Shown piece after piece: positions 24,807 to 32,648 of a DNA stretch of 48,751 bases; the first letter of the stretch is position 1, and every line of letters begins with the position of its first letter. The notes beneath the pieces were generated by a model. It saw nothing but the letters and a program-made list of their open reading frames with translations, was not told the DNA's origin and ran no database searches. Position numbers and translations under genes: made by a program. Origin of the DNA: Clostridia bacterium (lineage in GTDB: Bacteria > Bacillota > Clostridia > Oscillospirales > CAG-272); assembly GCA_017455185.1 (NCBI GenBank), contig JAFTBN010000007.1, positions 1 through 48,751 on the forward strand, written 5' to 3'.

Positions 24807-26789
24807 ATGAATTATATTCCGTTTGTCAATATCAAGATGGGTACGAAATCCGTGCCGAGATTCTCCTGCGGCAATACGCTGGCCCTGACGCAGCGCCCGT
24901 TTGCCATGGCAGGCTGGTGTCCGCAGACCCAGGATCCGCAGAGCGGCTGGTTCTTCAAGCCGGACGTGCCGGCACTCGAGGGCATCCGGCTGACCCACCA
25001 GCCCAGCCCCTGGATCAACGACTACGGCGCATTCGTCATGACCCCCCAGAACGACGGGGTTTACAACGCAAACCCGGCTGCCTGGTCCAGCTACCGCATT
25101 GAGGACAGCGTATACCGTCCGGATTATCTGATGATCCGCTTTTTGCGAAGCGGAACCAAATTCGAACTGACTCCGACCGAACGGGGAGCTGCTATCCGGC
25201 TTTCGGTTGAAGTGGACCGGCCGACCTGCCTGTCCTTCTTCCCGGTCCGCGGCAATTACTCGTACCGTGTGGAAGGGGATTATCTGCTGGGTGTGACAGA
25301 CGGCCATACCCTGGATGCAGCCAAGGATTTCCGGATGTATTTCGCGGTCAAGTTCCTGGACGGCGGAATGGACGCGCAGAAGACCGTGCTGTTCGGCCAG
25401 GACAACGGCCCGGCGCCCGGCGCCGGCGCGCACGTCGCCCTGAACGGAAAAGTCGTCGAGGCCCGGATCGGCACCTCCTATATTTCCGAAGAGCAGGCCA
25501 AACTCGCCATTGAGCAGGATTGCGGAAACAAATCCTTTGCTACGCTTTGCGACGAGGCAGAGGATCTGTGGGAAGAATATCTGCACCGCGTGGAGGTGGA
25601 AACCGAAACCGACGAGGAGATGGAAACGTTCTACTCCTGCCTGTACAGGACCTTCCTGTTCCCGCACAAGGCCTATGAGATTGACGCGCAGGGCAACCCG
25701 ATTCACTATTGCCCGTTCGACGGACAGACCAAGAAGGGTTACCGGTACACCGACAACGGTTTCTGGGACACTTACCGCACCGTTTATCCGTTCTTCTCCA
25801 TGGTCGCGCGCGACGAGTTCGCCCAGATCCTGGAGGGATTTGTCAACGATTATCTGGAAGGCGGATGGCTGCCCCGCTGGCCGTCGTTGGGCGAGGTCGG
25901 CTGCATGCCGTCCACGCTGATCGACGCGGTGATTGCCGAGGCGGCCCAGGACGGAATCGGATCCCGGGAGCTGTTGGAGAATGCGCTGCAGGGCATGCTG
26001 CATCACGCCAACAACGAGTCCAAGGAGGCCCGGTACGGACGCAACGGCTGCCAGGCTTATCTGAAATACGGATACGTTCCGCGCAACCTGAACCGCGAGT
26101 CGGTGAACCTGACTCTGGACGCCGCATACGGCGACTGGTGCATTGCCGAAGTCGCGCAGCGCCTGGGCAAGTCCGAGGAACTGGTGGCGCAATACCGCAA
26201 GAGAGCTCTGAATTACCGGAATCTGTTCGACCCCGAAACCGGCTTTATGCGCGGACGGGACGAACAGGGCAAGATGGCAGACAACTTCGATCCTTTCTCC
26301 TGGGGCGGCGAGTACACCGAGGGAAGCGCATGGCAGTCCTCCTTTGCCGTTCAGCACGACCTGGACGGCCTGGCGGAACTGTACGGCGGACCTGACAAAC
26401 TGCTCAAGAAACTGGACGACCTGTTTGCGGCGCCGCCGATCTACCGGGTAGGCGGATACAAAACCGAGATTCACGAGATGTCCGAGATGGCCGCGTGCGA
26501 CCTGGGACAGTTCGCCATCTCCAATCAGCCTTCCTTCCATTTCCCCTGGATTTATGCGTATTTCGGCCAGGAGGAAAAATGCGCGTATTGGGTCAGACGC
26601 GCGGCACAGGAGTATTTCTATGCCGGCGACGACGGATATCCCGGAGACGAGGACAACGGCACGATGTCGGCCTGGTACATTTTCGCGTGCCTGGGCATCT
26701 ATCCGCTTTGCCCCGGCAAGCCGATGGTGAAGATCCCGCAGATGCTTGTCAAGTCGGCCAAGATCCTGGGCGTTCCGTTTGTGAAATAA
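24807..26789 (+). CDS. GH92 alpha-mannosidase, cytoplasmic
   Basis: GH92 enzymes are calcium-dependent inverting exo-alpha-mannosidases. The 660-residue protein has no signal peptide, so it should act inside the cell on imported mannosides. It has the family's GIRLTHQPSPWINDYGAF, YTEGSAWQ with Glu505 at the place of the general acid, IHEMSEMA with His556-Glu557 matching the +1 subsite pair seen in alpha-1,2-mannosidases, and GDEDNGTMSAWY with Asp614 and Asp616. The spacing of these residues (111 and 60 residues) is the same as in the characterised enzyme Bt3990 as I recall its numbering. The common motif GNEPSHH reads SNQPSFH, with Gln574 in place of Glu. No clean Shine-Dalgarno lies close to the ATG; GAGG is about 14 nt away. 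Confidence 0.92.
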   Translation: MNYIPFVNIKMGTKSVPRFSCGNTLALTQRPFAMAGWCPQTQDPQSGWFFKPDVPALEGIRLTHQPSPWINDYGAFVMTPQNDGVYNANPAAWSSYRIEDSVYRPDYLMIRFLRSGTKFELTPTERGAAIRLSVEVDRPTCLSFFPVRGNYSYRVEGDYLLGVTDGHTLDAAKDFRMYFAVKFLDGGMDAQKTVLFGQDNGPAPGAGAHVALNGKVVEARIGTSYISEEQAKLAIEQDCGNKSFATLCDEAEDLWEEYLHRVEVETETDEEMETFYSCLYRTFLFPHKAYEIDAQGNPIHYCPFDGQTKKGYRYTDNGFWDTYRTVYPFFSMVARDEFAQILEGFVNDYLEGGWLPRWPSLGEVGCMPSTLIDAVIAEAAQDGIGSRELLENALQGMLHHANNESKEARYGRNGCQAYLKYGYVPRNLNRESVNLTLDAAYGDWCIAEVAQRLGKSEELVAQYRKRALNYRNLFDPETGFMRGRDEQGKMADNFDPFSWGGEYTEGSAWQSSFAVQHDLDGLAELYGGPDKLLKKLDDLFAAPPIYRVGGYKTEIHEMSEMAACDLGQFAISNQPSFHFPWIYAYFGQEEKCAYWVRRAAQEYFYAGDDGYPGDEDNGTMSAWYIFACLGIYPLCPGKPMVKIPQMLVKSAKILGVPFVK

Positions 26790-26801
26790 GGAGTCTTCGG
26801 C

Positions 26802-27218
26802 ATGACCAACACGGTATTGAAGGGAATCGCCTATCATCACGCGGCGATCAAAGCCAAGGATTTTGAACGCTCCCTGCGGTTTTATCAGAAACTGGGAGCC
26901 GTAGTGGATTTTGAATGGGGCACGGGCACGGACCGCAAATGCATGCTGGATCTGGGCGGCGGTGTCCGGCTGGAACTGTTTGCGGACGGCGGGGACGATT
27001 ACGTCCCCAACGGCCGCATCGCCCATCTGGCCCTGGCGGTGGCCGACGTGCAGCAGGCGTACCGGGCGGCCCTGGAAGCGGGCGCCGTTACGGTAAAGGA
27101 GCCCCAGGTGATGCATCTTCCGTCCACACCCAGGAAAGTGAGCCTTTGCGTCGCTTTCGTTCAGGGACCGGACGGAGAGGAAATCGAATTTTGCAAGCAG
27201 GTTATCCCGACGATTTGA
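26802..27218 (+). CDS. VOC family protein (glyoxalase/dioxygenase fold)
   Basis: A 138-residue vicinal-oxygen-chelate fold protein with the two beta-alpha-beta-beta-beta modules: YHHAAIKAKDFERSLRFYQ (start of module 1, with a metal His) and IAHLALAVADVQQAYRAAL (start of module 2, with a His), with Glu near both module ends (LELF, EIEFCKQ). Such proteins are metal-dependent isomerases, lyases or antibiotic-binding proteins. The actual reaction is unknown. Spacing of 12 nt after GH92 and 23 nt before ilvA places it firmly in the operon. Confidence 0.85.
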   Translation: MTNTVLKGIAYHHAAIKAKDFERSLRFYQKLGAVVDFEWGTGTDRKCMLDLGGGVRLELFADGGDDYVPNGRIAHLALAVADVQQAYRAALEAGAVTVKEPQVMHLPSTPRKVSLCVAFVQGPDGEEIEFCKQVIPTI

Positions 27219-27241
27219 GGACCTGCGGGAAAGAGTAAACT

Positions 27242-28435
27242 ATGTTGACACTGGACAAAATCTACCATGCCTCGTACGTGCTTCGCGACGTGGTGCGGAA
27301 AACCAACCTGATCTACAGCGAGAAACTGAGTCAGGGCGGTTCGGTTTATCTGAAACCGGAGAATCTGCAGGTGACCGGCTCCTTCAAGGTGCGCGGCGCG
27401 GGCTATATGATTTCTCAGCTGACCAAAGAGGAGAAGGAGAGGGGCGTCATCGCCTGCTCGGCCGGAAACCATGCGCAGGGCGTTGCCCTGGCGGCGACCA
27501 AATACGGCATCAAGTCCCTGATCTGTCTGCCGGACGGAGCTCCGATTTCCAAAGTGGAGGCGACAAAGGGATACGGCGCGGAGGTTTGCCTGGTGGAAGG
27601 CGTCTACGACGACGCATACCGCCGTGCGCTTGAACTGAGGGACGAGCTGGGCTATAAGTTCGTGCACCCGTTTGACGACGAGAACGTCATCGCGGGGCAG
27701 GGAACCATCGGACTGGAAATCGTGGACGAGTTGCGCGACGTGGACGCAGTGGTGGTGCCCGTCGGGGGCGGAGGCCTGATTTCGGGCGTTGCGTTTGCCC
27801 TCAAGAGCCTCAAGCCGCAGGTCAAGGTCTACGGCGTGCAGGCCGCCGGAGCGCCGAGCATGTACCGGTCGGTTCACGACGGGAAGATCGAAACGCTGAG
27901 CAGCGTGTCCACCATTGCGGACGGCATCGCCGTCAAGCAGCCCGGGGAACACACCTTTGCGCTGGTCAATCAATACGTGGACGAACTGGTCACGGTTACG
28001 GACGACGAGATTTCGTCGGCCATTCTGGCCCTGATCGAGCAGCATAAGATGATTGCCGAGGGAGCGGGCGCGGTTTCGGTCGCGGCCGTCATGTTCGGGA
28101 AGGTTCCGATCGTGGGCAAGAAAGTGGTCTGCCTGGTTTCGGGCGGCAACATCGACGTGACCATCCTGTCCCGCGTCATCAAGCGCGGTCTGTACAAGTC
28201 CGGCCGGTCTTGCGGACTGGTCATCGAACTGATGGACAAGCCGGGTCAGCTCAAAGCGGTCTCCCGCATCATCGCGGACAAGGGCGGAAACGTCATCTCG
28301 GTCCACCACGAACGGGCCAGCGAGGCACAGGACGTCAACGGATGCTTCCTGCGGCTTGAGCTGGAGACAAGGAATTATGAGCACATTCAGGAAATCACTC
28401 AGGCTTTGAAGGCCGAAGGATTCAAATTGGTATAA
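27242..28435 (+). CDS. ilvA: Threonine ammonia-lyase with ACT domain
   Basis: This PLP enzyme deaminates threonine to 2-oxobutyrate (and serine to pyruvate) through an enamine. The 397-residue protein has GSFKVRGA with PLP-Lys49, CSAGNHAQGVA for phosphate and substrate binding, VVPVGGGGLISG and VCLVSGGN. Residues about 325-397 form an ACT domain (GLVIELMDKPGQLKAVSRII), the regulatory form found in short biodegradative-like and Clostridial enzymes. It is followed after 11 nt by RidA, which clears the reactive enamine or imine products, and then by ThrH. It may be named tdcB as well; single-ACT length fits that usage. Confidence 0.93.
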   Translation: MLTLDKIYHASYVLRDVVRKTNLIYSEKLSQGGSVYLKPENLQVTGSFKVRGAGYMISQLTKEEKERGVIACSAGNHAQGVALAATKYGIKSLICLPDGAPISKVEATKGYGAEVCLVEGVYDDAYRRALELRDELGYKFVHPFDDENVIAGQGTIGLEIVDELRDVDAVVVPVGGGGLISGVAFALKSLKPQVKVYGVQAAGAPSMYRSVHDGKIETLSSVSTIADGIAVKQPGEHTFALVNQYVDELVTVTDDEISSAILALIEQHKMIAEGAGAVSVAAVMFGKVPIVGKKVVCLVSGGNIDVTILSRVIKRGLYKSGRSCGLVIELMDKPGQLKAVSRIIADKGGNVISVHHERASEAQDVNGCFLRLELETRNYEHIQEITQALKAEGFKLV

Positions 28436-28446
28436 AGGGGAACGAT

Positions 28447-28818
28447 ATGGAAAAGGTATATACCAAAGAGGCGCCCGAAGCGATCGGGCCCTACAGTCAG
28501 GCCGTCAAGGCGGGCGGACTTTTGTTCACCTCAGGGCAGATTGCCATCTGTCCCGGGACCGGTGCGATCGAGGAATCCGGTATCGAAGGACAGACCCGGC
28601 AGGTTTGCGAGAATCTGGGCGCGGTTCTTTCGGCCGCGGGAACGGATTTTTCCCATGTGGTCAAAACGGTCTGCTTCCTGGCGGACATTGCGGATTTCGC
28701 CGCTTTCAACGCGGTGTACGGGACCTATTTCACTTCCAAGCCGGCCCGCTCCTGCGTGGCGGTCCGGAGTCTGCCCAAGGGCGCTCTGGTGGAAGTGGAA
28801 GTCGTAGCCGAACTGTGA
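28447..28818 (+). CDS. ridA: RidA family enamine/imine deaminase
   Basis: RidA hydrolyses the enamine and imine intermediates that PLP enzymes such as IlvA release, preventing damage. The 123-residue protein is the usual size. Landmarks are GPYSQAVKAGGLLFTSGQI, DFSHVVKTVCFLADIADF, KPARSCVAVRSLPKGALVEV with the catalytic Arg (Arg101 by position), and a final VEVVAEL with the conserved Glu. It lies 11 nt after ilvA and 12 nt before thrH, and this neighbourhood strongly supports its role. Confidence 0.95.
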   Translation: MEKVYTKEAPEAIGPYSQAVKAGGLLFTSGQIAICPGTGAIEESGIEGQTRQVCENLGAVLSAAGTDFSHVVKTVCFLADIADFAAFNAVYGTYFTSKPARSCVAVRSLPKGALVEVEVVAEL

Positions 28819-28830
28819 GGCAAATCCGGG

Positions 28831-29436
28831 ATGAAAATTGTTTGTTTGGACATGGAAGGGGTTCTGGTCCCCGAAATATGGATTGCGTTTTCCAAGGCCT
28901 CGGGCATTCCGGAGTTGAGCCGGACGACCCGGGACGAGCCCGATTACAACAAACTCATGCGCTGGCGGCTGGGCATTCTGAAGGAGCACGGTCTGGGTCT
29001 TGCGCAGGTGCAGAAGGTCATCGGGACGATCGACCCGTTTCCCGGGGCGCTTGCGTTTCTGAACGCGCTGCGGGAAAGAACGCAGGTGCTGATTCTGAGT
29101 GATACGTTTGAGCAGTTTGCGATGCCCCTGATGAAGAAACTGGCATATCCGACGCTGTTCTGCAACACGCTCGAGGTGGGACCTGACGGGATGATCGAAG
29201 GATTCCGGATGCGGGTGGAAAAATCCAAACTGGCAACCGTCAGGGCGCTGCAGTCCATCGGGTTCGAGACCATTGCCAGCGGGGACAGCTACAACGACCT
29301 TGGCATGATTGAGGCCAGCTCGGCCGGATTTCTGTTCCGTACGACCGATCAGATCCGCCGGGATTACCCGGACATTCCGGCGTACGAGACGTTCGACGAA
29401 CTGCAGGGAGCAATCTTCAAGGCGCTGGACGCATAA
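28831..29436 (+). CDS. thrH: ThrH phosphoserine phosphatase / homoserine phosphotransferase
   Basis: ThrH is a HAD-superfamily protein with phosphoserine phosphatase and phosphoserine:homoserine phosphotransferase activity. It was described in Pseudomonas, where it bypasses the lack of ThrB or SerB. The 201-residue protein is close to it throughout: CLDMEGVLVPEIWIAF (nucleophile Asp7, with Glu9 rather than the usual Asp), TTRDEPDYN, LILSDTFEQFAMPLMKK, and SGDSYNDLGMIEASSAG with the Mg-binding Asp residues. It lies 12 nt after ridA, which ties serine or threonine metabolism to the ilvA gene. Confidence 0.92.
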   Translation: MKIVCLDMEGVLVPEIWIAFSKASGIPELSRTTRDEPDYNKLMRWRLGILKEHGLGLAQVQKVIGTIDPFPGALAFLNALRERTQVLILSDTFEQFAMPLMKKLAYPTLFCNTLEVGPDGMIEGFRMRVEKSKLATVRALQSIGFETIASGDSYNDLGMIEASSAGFLFRTTDQIRRDYPDIPAYETFDELQGAIFKALDA

Positions 29437-29461
29437 TCAGACTATGAACAAGGAGGATGCA

Positions 29462-30151
29462 ATGGGACAATTCTGGGCCGTTTTTTCCCGCGTTGTGGAG
29501 CAGTTCAGGGATTTGTTTCTCACGCCGCAATGGCTGATCCGGCTGGCGGCCCGCTGGTCGGACGTGCCGGCGATTCTCTTTTGCGTCGTTCTGGTCCTGG
29601 TGGGCGGATTCCTGATTTGGCGGGGATACCGCATCCTTCCGTTTGTGTACGTTGTGACGGCGCTGGGGGCGGGGATTACGCTCGGATATGGGGTGGTCAT
29701 GCCGTTCGTTCAGCAGCACTCCCAGATCGAAGAGCGGTTTGAATGGCTGCTTTGGCTGCTGATTCCCCTGGTCCTTTCGCTGATTCTGGGCTTTTTGCTT
29801 TTCAAACTGGAGAAGTTCGCTTTCTTTTCGGCGGGTGCGCTGGTCGGCTTTTATGCCGGGCATTGGTTTGCCTCCACCATCCGGTCGGATGTGATCCTGA
29901 CCATTGTGCTGTCGCTTGCCGGAAGTGTGCTGTTTGGTTTTGTGTTGGTGGCGCTGCGGAAGAAAATCCTGCAGGTCGCCATGGGACTTGGGGGTTCGAT
30001 GATGGTGGGCATCGGCGCGGCTGCGCTGCTCTATGTCCTTTTCGGAACCCGGTGGTACCGCCCCTCGCTCCTGGTTGCAACCGGGCTGGGACTGGTTTTG
30101 TTCATTGTTCTCTACCTGGCCGGAAAAAAAGCCGACAGGGAAGAATCTTGA
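29462..30151 (+). CDS. Multi-pass membrane protein, TMEM198/DUF4203-like
   Basis: A 229-residue protein with about seven hydrophobic segments (roughly 38-55, 60-82, 93-110, 117-135, 141-160, 166-187, 195-215), Gly-rich and with charged loops. The pattern resembles bacterial DUF4203/TMEM198-type proteins, whose function is not established. The start is set by AAGGAGG 7 nt before the ATG; a frame that extends upstream overlaps thrH and is not supported. Its context is the end of the long operon, directly before another membrane protein. Confidence 0.7.
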   Translation: MGQFWAVFSRVVEQFRDLFLTPQWLIRLAARWSDVPAILFCVVLVLVGGFLIWRGYRILPFVYVVTALGAGITLGYGVVMPFVQQHSQIEERFEWLLWLLIPLVLSLILGFLLFKLEKFAFFSAGALVGFYAGHWFASTIRSDVILTIVLSLAGSVLFGFVLVALRKKILQVAMGLGGSMMVGIGAAALLYVLFGTRWYRPSLLVATGLGLVLFIVLYLAGKKADREES

Positions 30152-30183
30152 TAAAAAACAAAAAAACAGAAAGGGAAATGAGT

Positions 30184-30774
30184 ATGAAAGAAAAAATGCA
30201 GCGTTTTGCCCCCATGATTGCCACAACGGTGATGGGCATATTGTTGATCTTCTTCTCGATCAATCTGTTCGGGAAAAACGTACCGGCCATGTTGATTATT
30301 TACGGAATTCTCGGATTGCTGATCGGACTCGGGTATCTGGTCGTAGCGGTTCTGGGGATTGCAGCACGGAACCGGAGCGGCGCGTTTACCGGTATCGCGT
30401 CTTTGATCCTTTTGGCCGGGTTTCCTCTTTACATTCTGTTCCAGCAAATTGTCATGATCTGGGCCAACGGCGGTGCGTCCGCATCGGGCTGGATCATCAG
30501 CGTGCTTTTGTGGCTGCTTGCGCTGGCGCAGATCGTCTTCGCGGTTGTGCAGACCTTTTCTCCTGCGGCTGCGGGCAAGCTGGAATCGCTCTCTGTGCTC
30601 GTTCTTTGCGGCTTGATGTCCGTGCTCGTCCTGACCTTCATCTTTGATGTGGACGGCGGAGTGAACACCCTTGCAAATCTTTCGCTGTTTGAATTGGCCA
30701 TCTTTGCCGCTTATGCAGTTATCGCTTTCACGGGAATCAAAGGATCCGGAACAGAGCCGGATGGCGGGAAATAA
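30184..30774 (+). CDS. Multi-pass membrane protein of unknown function
   Basis: A 196-residue protein with about six predicted membrane segments and a short charged C-terminus. I do not recognise the family. GGGA about 7 nt before the second of two close ATG codons chooses this start. It is the last gene of the operon, 32 nt after the preceding membrane protein gene, and is followed by a 15-bp hairpin terminator. Confidence 0.7.
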   Translation: MKEKMQRFAPMIATTVMGILLIFFSINLFGKNVPAMLIIYGILGLLIGLGYLVVAVLGIAARNRSGAFTGIASLILLAGFPLYILFQQIVMIWANGGASASGWIISVLLWLLALAQIVFAVVQTFSPAAAGKLESLSVLVLCGLMSVLVLTFIFDVDGGVNTLANLSLFELAIFAAYAVIAFTGIKGSGTEPDGGK

Positions 30775-30797
30775 GAAGATCGGATTTGAAAAAAGAA

Positions 30798-30840
30798 AAC
30801 AAGGCGGAAAGGATTGGTCCTTTCCGCCTTGTTCTGTTTC
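30798..30840. terminator. Bidirectional terminator
   Basis: AACAAGGCGGAAAGG (30798-30812), loop attggt, CCTTTCCGCCTTGTT (30819-30833): a perfect 15-bp stem with T-rich sequence on both outer sides. It ends the long + strand operon and the converging phosphohexomutase gene. Confidence 0.92.
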
Positions 30841-30847
30841 CGCCCGG

Positions 30848-32524
30848 TTACTGCGGTTGTATGGCTGCTCGGATGCGTTCCAGCCTTTGTTCGGCCAGTT
30901 CTCTCGAAGATGCCTTGATGGAATAGTAGAATTTGATTTTCGGCTCGGTGCCCGACGGGCGAACGGCCGCCCAGGATCCGTCCCCGAACACGAATTTGAG
31001 GACGTTGGACCGGGGCAAGTCCCCGATGCCCAGATTGTAATCGAGCAGTTTGGCCTTTTCGGGCAGACGGGACAGACCGGTGGAGCGAAGGTCGTTCATG
31101 ATTCCCTCGATTTCCGCCATGCCCCGGGCGCCTTCCCGCGTCAGGGAGGAAAGGGTGTCCAGGTAGAAACCGTGCTGCTTGTACAGCGCGTCCAGCGCGT
31201 CAAAGAGCGTGCGGCCGGAAGCCTTGTGGAACGCGGCCATTTCGCAGATGAGCATGGAAGCGACAACGGCGTCCTTGTCCCGCGCGTGTTCGCCCACGAG
31301 GTATCCGTAACTTTCCTCGTATCCCATCAGATAGCGGCGCGCCTCAAGACCCCGTTCGTAACGGTTCATGCGGTCTCCGATGAATTTGAAGCCGGTCAGC
31401 ACGTCGACTACGTCCGCCCCGTACGCGTGCGCCACATCCGCACCGAGTTCGCCCGTGACGATGGTCTTGATGACCGTGGGCGTCCGCCCGGCGCACAGCG
31501 CGGCGAGGTCGGTGTGCGAGAGCACGAAATCAATCAGCAAAGCCCCGACCTGGTTGCCGGTCAGAAGAGCGTACGAGCCGTCCGCTTTCCGGGCGCCGAT
31601 TCCGACGCGGTCGGAATCCGGGTCGGTTCCGAAAAACAGGTCCGCCCCTTTTGCCTTTGCCAGCTGCAGGGAAAGGTCAAGCGCGGCGTGTTCCTCGGGA
31701 TTGGGGCTTTTGACCGTCGGGAAATGACCGTCCTGCACCGCCTGTTTCGGAACGACGCTGACGTGGGTGAATCCGTCCTTGGCAAGGACGCGGGTCACGG
31801 GCAACAGGCCCGTTCCGTGCAGCGGCGTGTAGACGATTTTCAGGGCGCGCTTGGCGGCCGCATCCCGCAGGCGGGACTGTTTGAGAACCTGGCGGCAGAA
31901 ACTTTCCTCGAGCGCAGACCCGACGCTTTCAATCAGCTCGGGCCGTCCCCGGAAGGGAATCCGGGAAAAGTCGGAAATGGAACGGATTGTATCGGTCAGG
32001 GCATTGGAGTCTTCCAGGTTGAGCTGGCAGCCGGTTGCGTCATAGGCCTTGTATCCGTTGTATTCTTTGGGGTTGTGACTGGCGGTCAGCATGATGCCCG
32101 CGTCGCAGTGGAGCGTGCGCACCGCATAGGACAGAACGGGAGTGGGAAGCGGCCGGTCCATCAGATAGACGCGGATCCGGCGGGCGCTGAGCACCTGTGC
32201 CGCGACTTCGGCGAACTCGGCGCTGTGCAGGCGGGTGTCGTAGCTGATGGCGACGCGAAGTCTGCGGCCCGGGTTGGAGGCCCGGAGCCACATGGCAAGG
32301 CCCAGCGTCGCTTTTCCTACGGTGTACCGGTTCATCCGGTTGGTTCCGGCTCCCATGATGCCCCGCAGGCCGCCCGTCCCGAAGGAGAGCTCGCAGCGGA
32401 ACCGTTCGTAAATCTCGTTTTCGTCCTCAAGGCCGCGGACCTCGGCCCGGGTCTGCTCGTCGAAGACACGGGAGCTTTTCCAGTATTGATAGGCCTCAAG
32501 ATAGGCGTTGTTTTTTTCTTCCAT
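30848..32524 (-). CDS. Phosphoglucomutase / phosphomannomutase
   Basis: This alpha-D-phosphohexomutase interconverts glucose 1- and 6-phosphate (or mannose phosphates). The 558 residues are in the range of the long PgcA-type phosphoglucomutases of Firmicutes. Landmarks are FGTGGLRGIMG at residue 45, MLTASHNPKEYNGYKAY with the phosphoserine, the metal loop FGTDPDSDRVG, GYEESYGYLVG for sugar binding and PSGTEPKIKFY for phosphate binding. Sugar specificity is not readable. It stands alone on the minus strand, between the operon terminator and the PFOR terminator. Confidence 0.93.
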   Translation of the reverse strand: MEEKNNAYLEAYQYWKSSRVFDEQTRAEVRGLEDENEIYERFRCELSFGTGGLRGIMGAGTNRMNRYTVGKATLGLAMWLRASNPGRRLRVAISYDTRLHSAEFAEVAAQVLSARRIRVYLMDRPLPTPVLSYAVRTLHCDAGIMLTASHNPKEYNGYKAYDATGCQLNLEDSNALTDTIRSISDFSRIPFRGRPELIESVGSALEESFCRQVLKQSRLRDAAAKRALKIVYTPLHGTGLLPVTRVLAKDGFTHVSVVPKQAVQDGHFPTVKSPNPEEHAALDLSLQLAKAKGADLFFGTDPDSDRVGIGARKADGSYALLTGNQVGALLIDFVLSHTDLAALCAGRTPTVIKTIVTGELGADVAHAYGADVVDVLTGFKFIGDRMNRYERGLEARRYLMGYEESYGYLVGEHARDKDAVVASMLICEMAAFHKASGRTLFDALDALYKQHGFYLDTLSSLTREGARGMAEIEGIMNDLRSTGLSRLPEKAKLLDYNLGIGDLPRSNVLKFVFGDGSWAAVRPSGTEPKIKFYYSIKASSRELAEQRLERIRAAIQPQ

Positions 32525-32548
32525 AAACGTATCTTTCTTTTCTGTTTT

Positions 32549-32592
32549 GAAAAAGCCGGCGTCAAGATGTTTTTCAATCTCAACGCCGGCCG
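32549..32592 (-). terminator. Terminator of the PFOR gene
   Basis: On the minus strand GCCGGCGT pairs with ACGCCGGC around an inner AGAT / ATCT stem and is followed by TTTTTC. It lies about 55 nt after the PFOR stop. Confidence 0.8.
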
Positions 32593-32648
32593 TTTTATAG
32601 GCATCAATCAGCAGGCACGCGAGGCGTTAAGCTGATTTGCGCTTATTT

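Noticed and set aside
24807..26789. Idea that the GH92 enzyme lacks its general acid, like the mannose-phosphate uncapping type
   Set aside because: By spacing, the general acid is Glu505 in YTEGSAWQ, which is present. The Gln at residue 574 is at a different motif.
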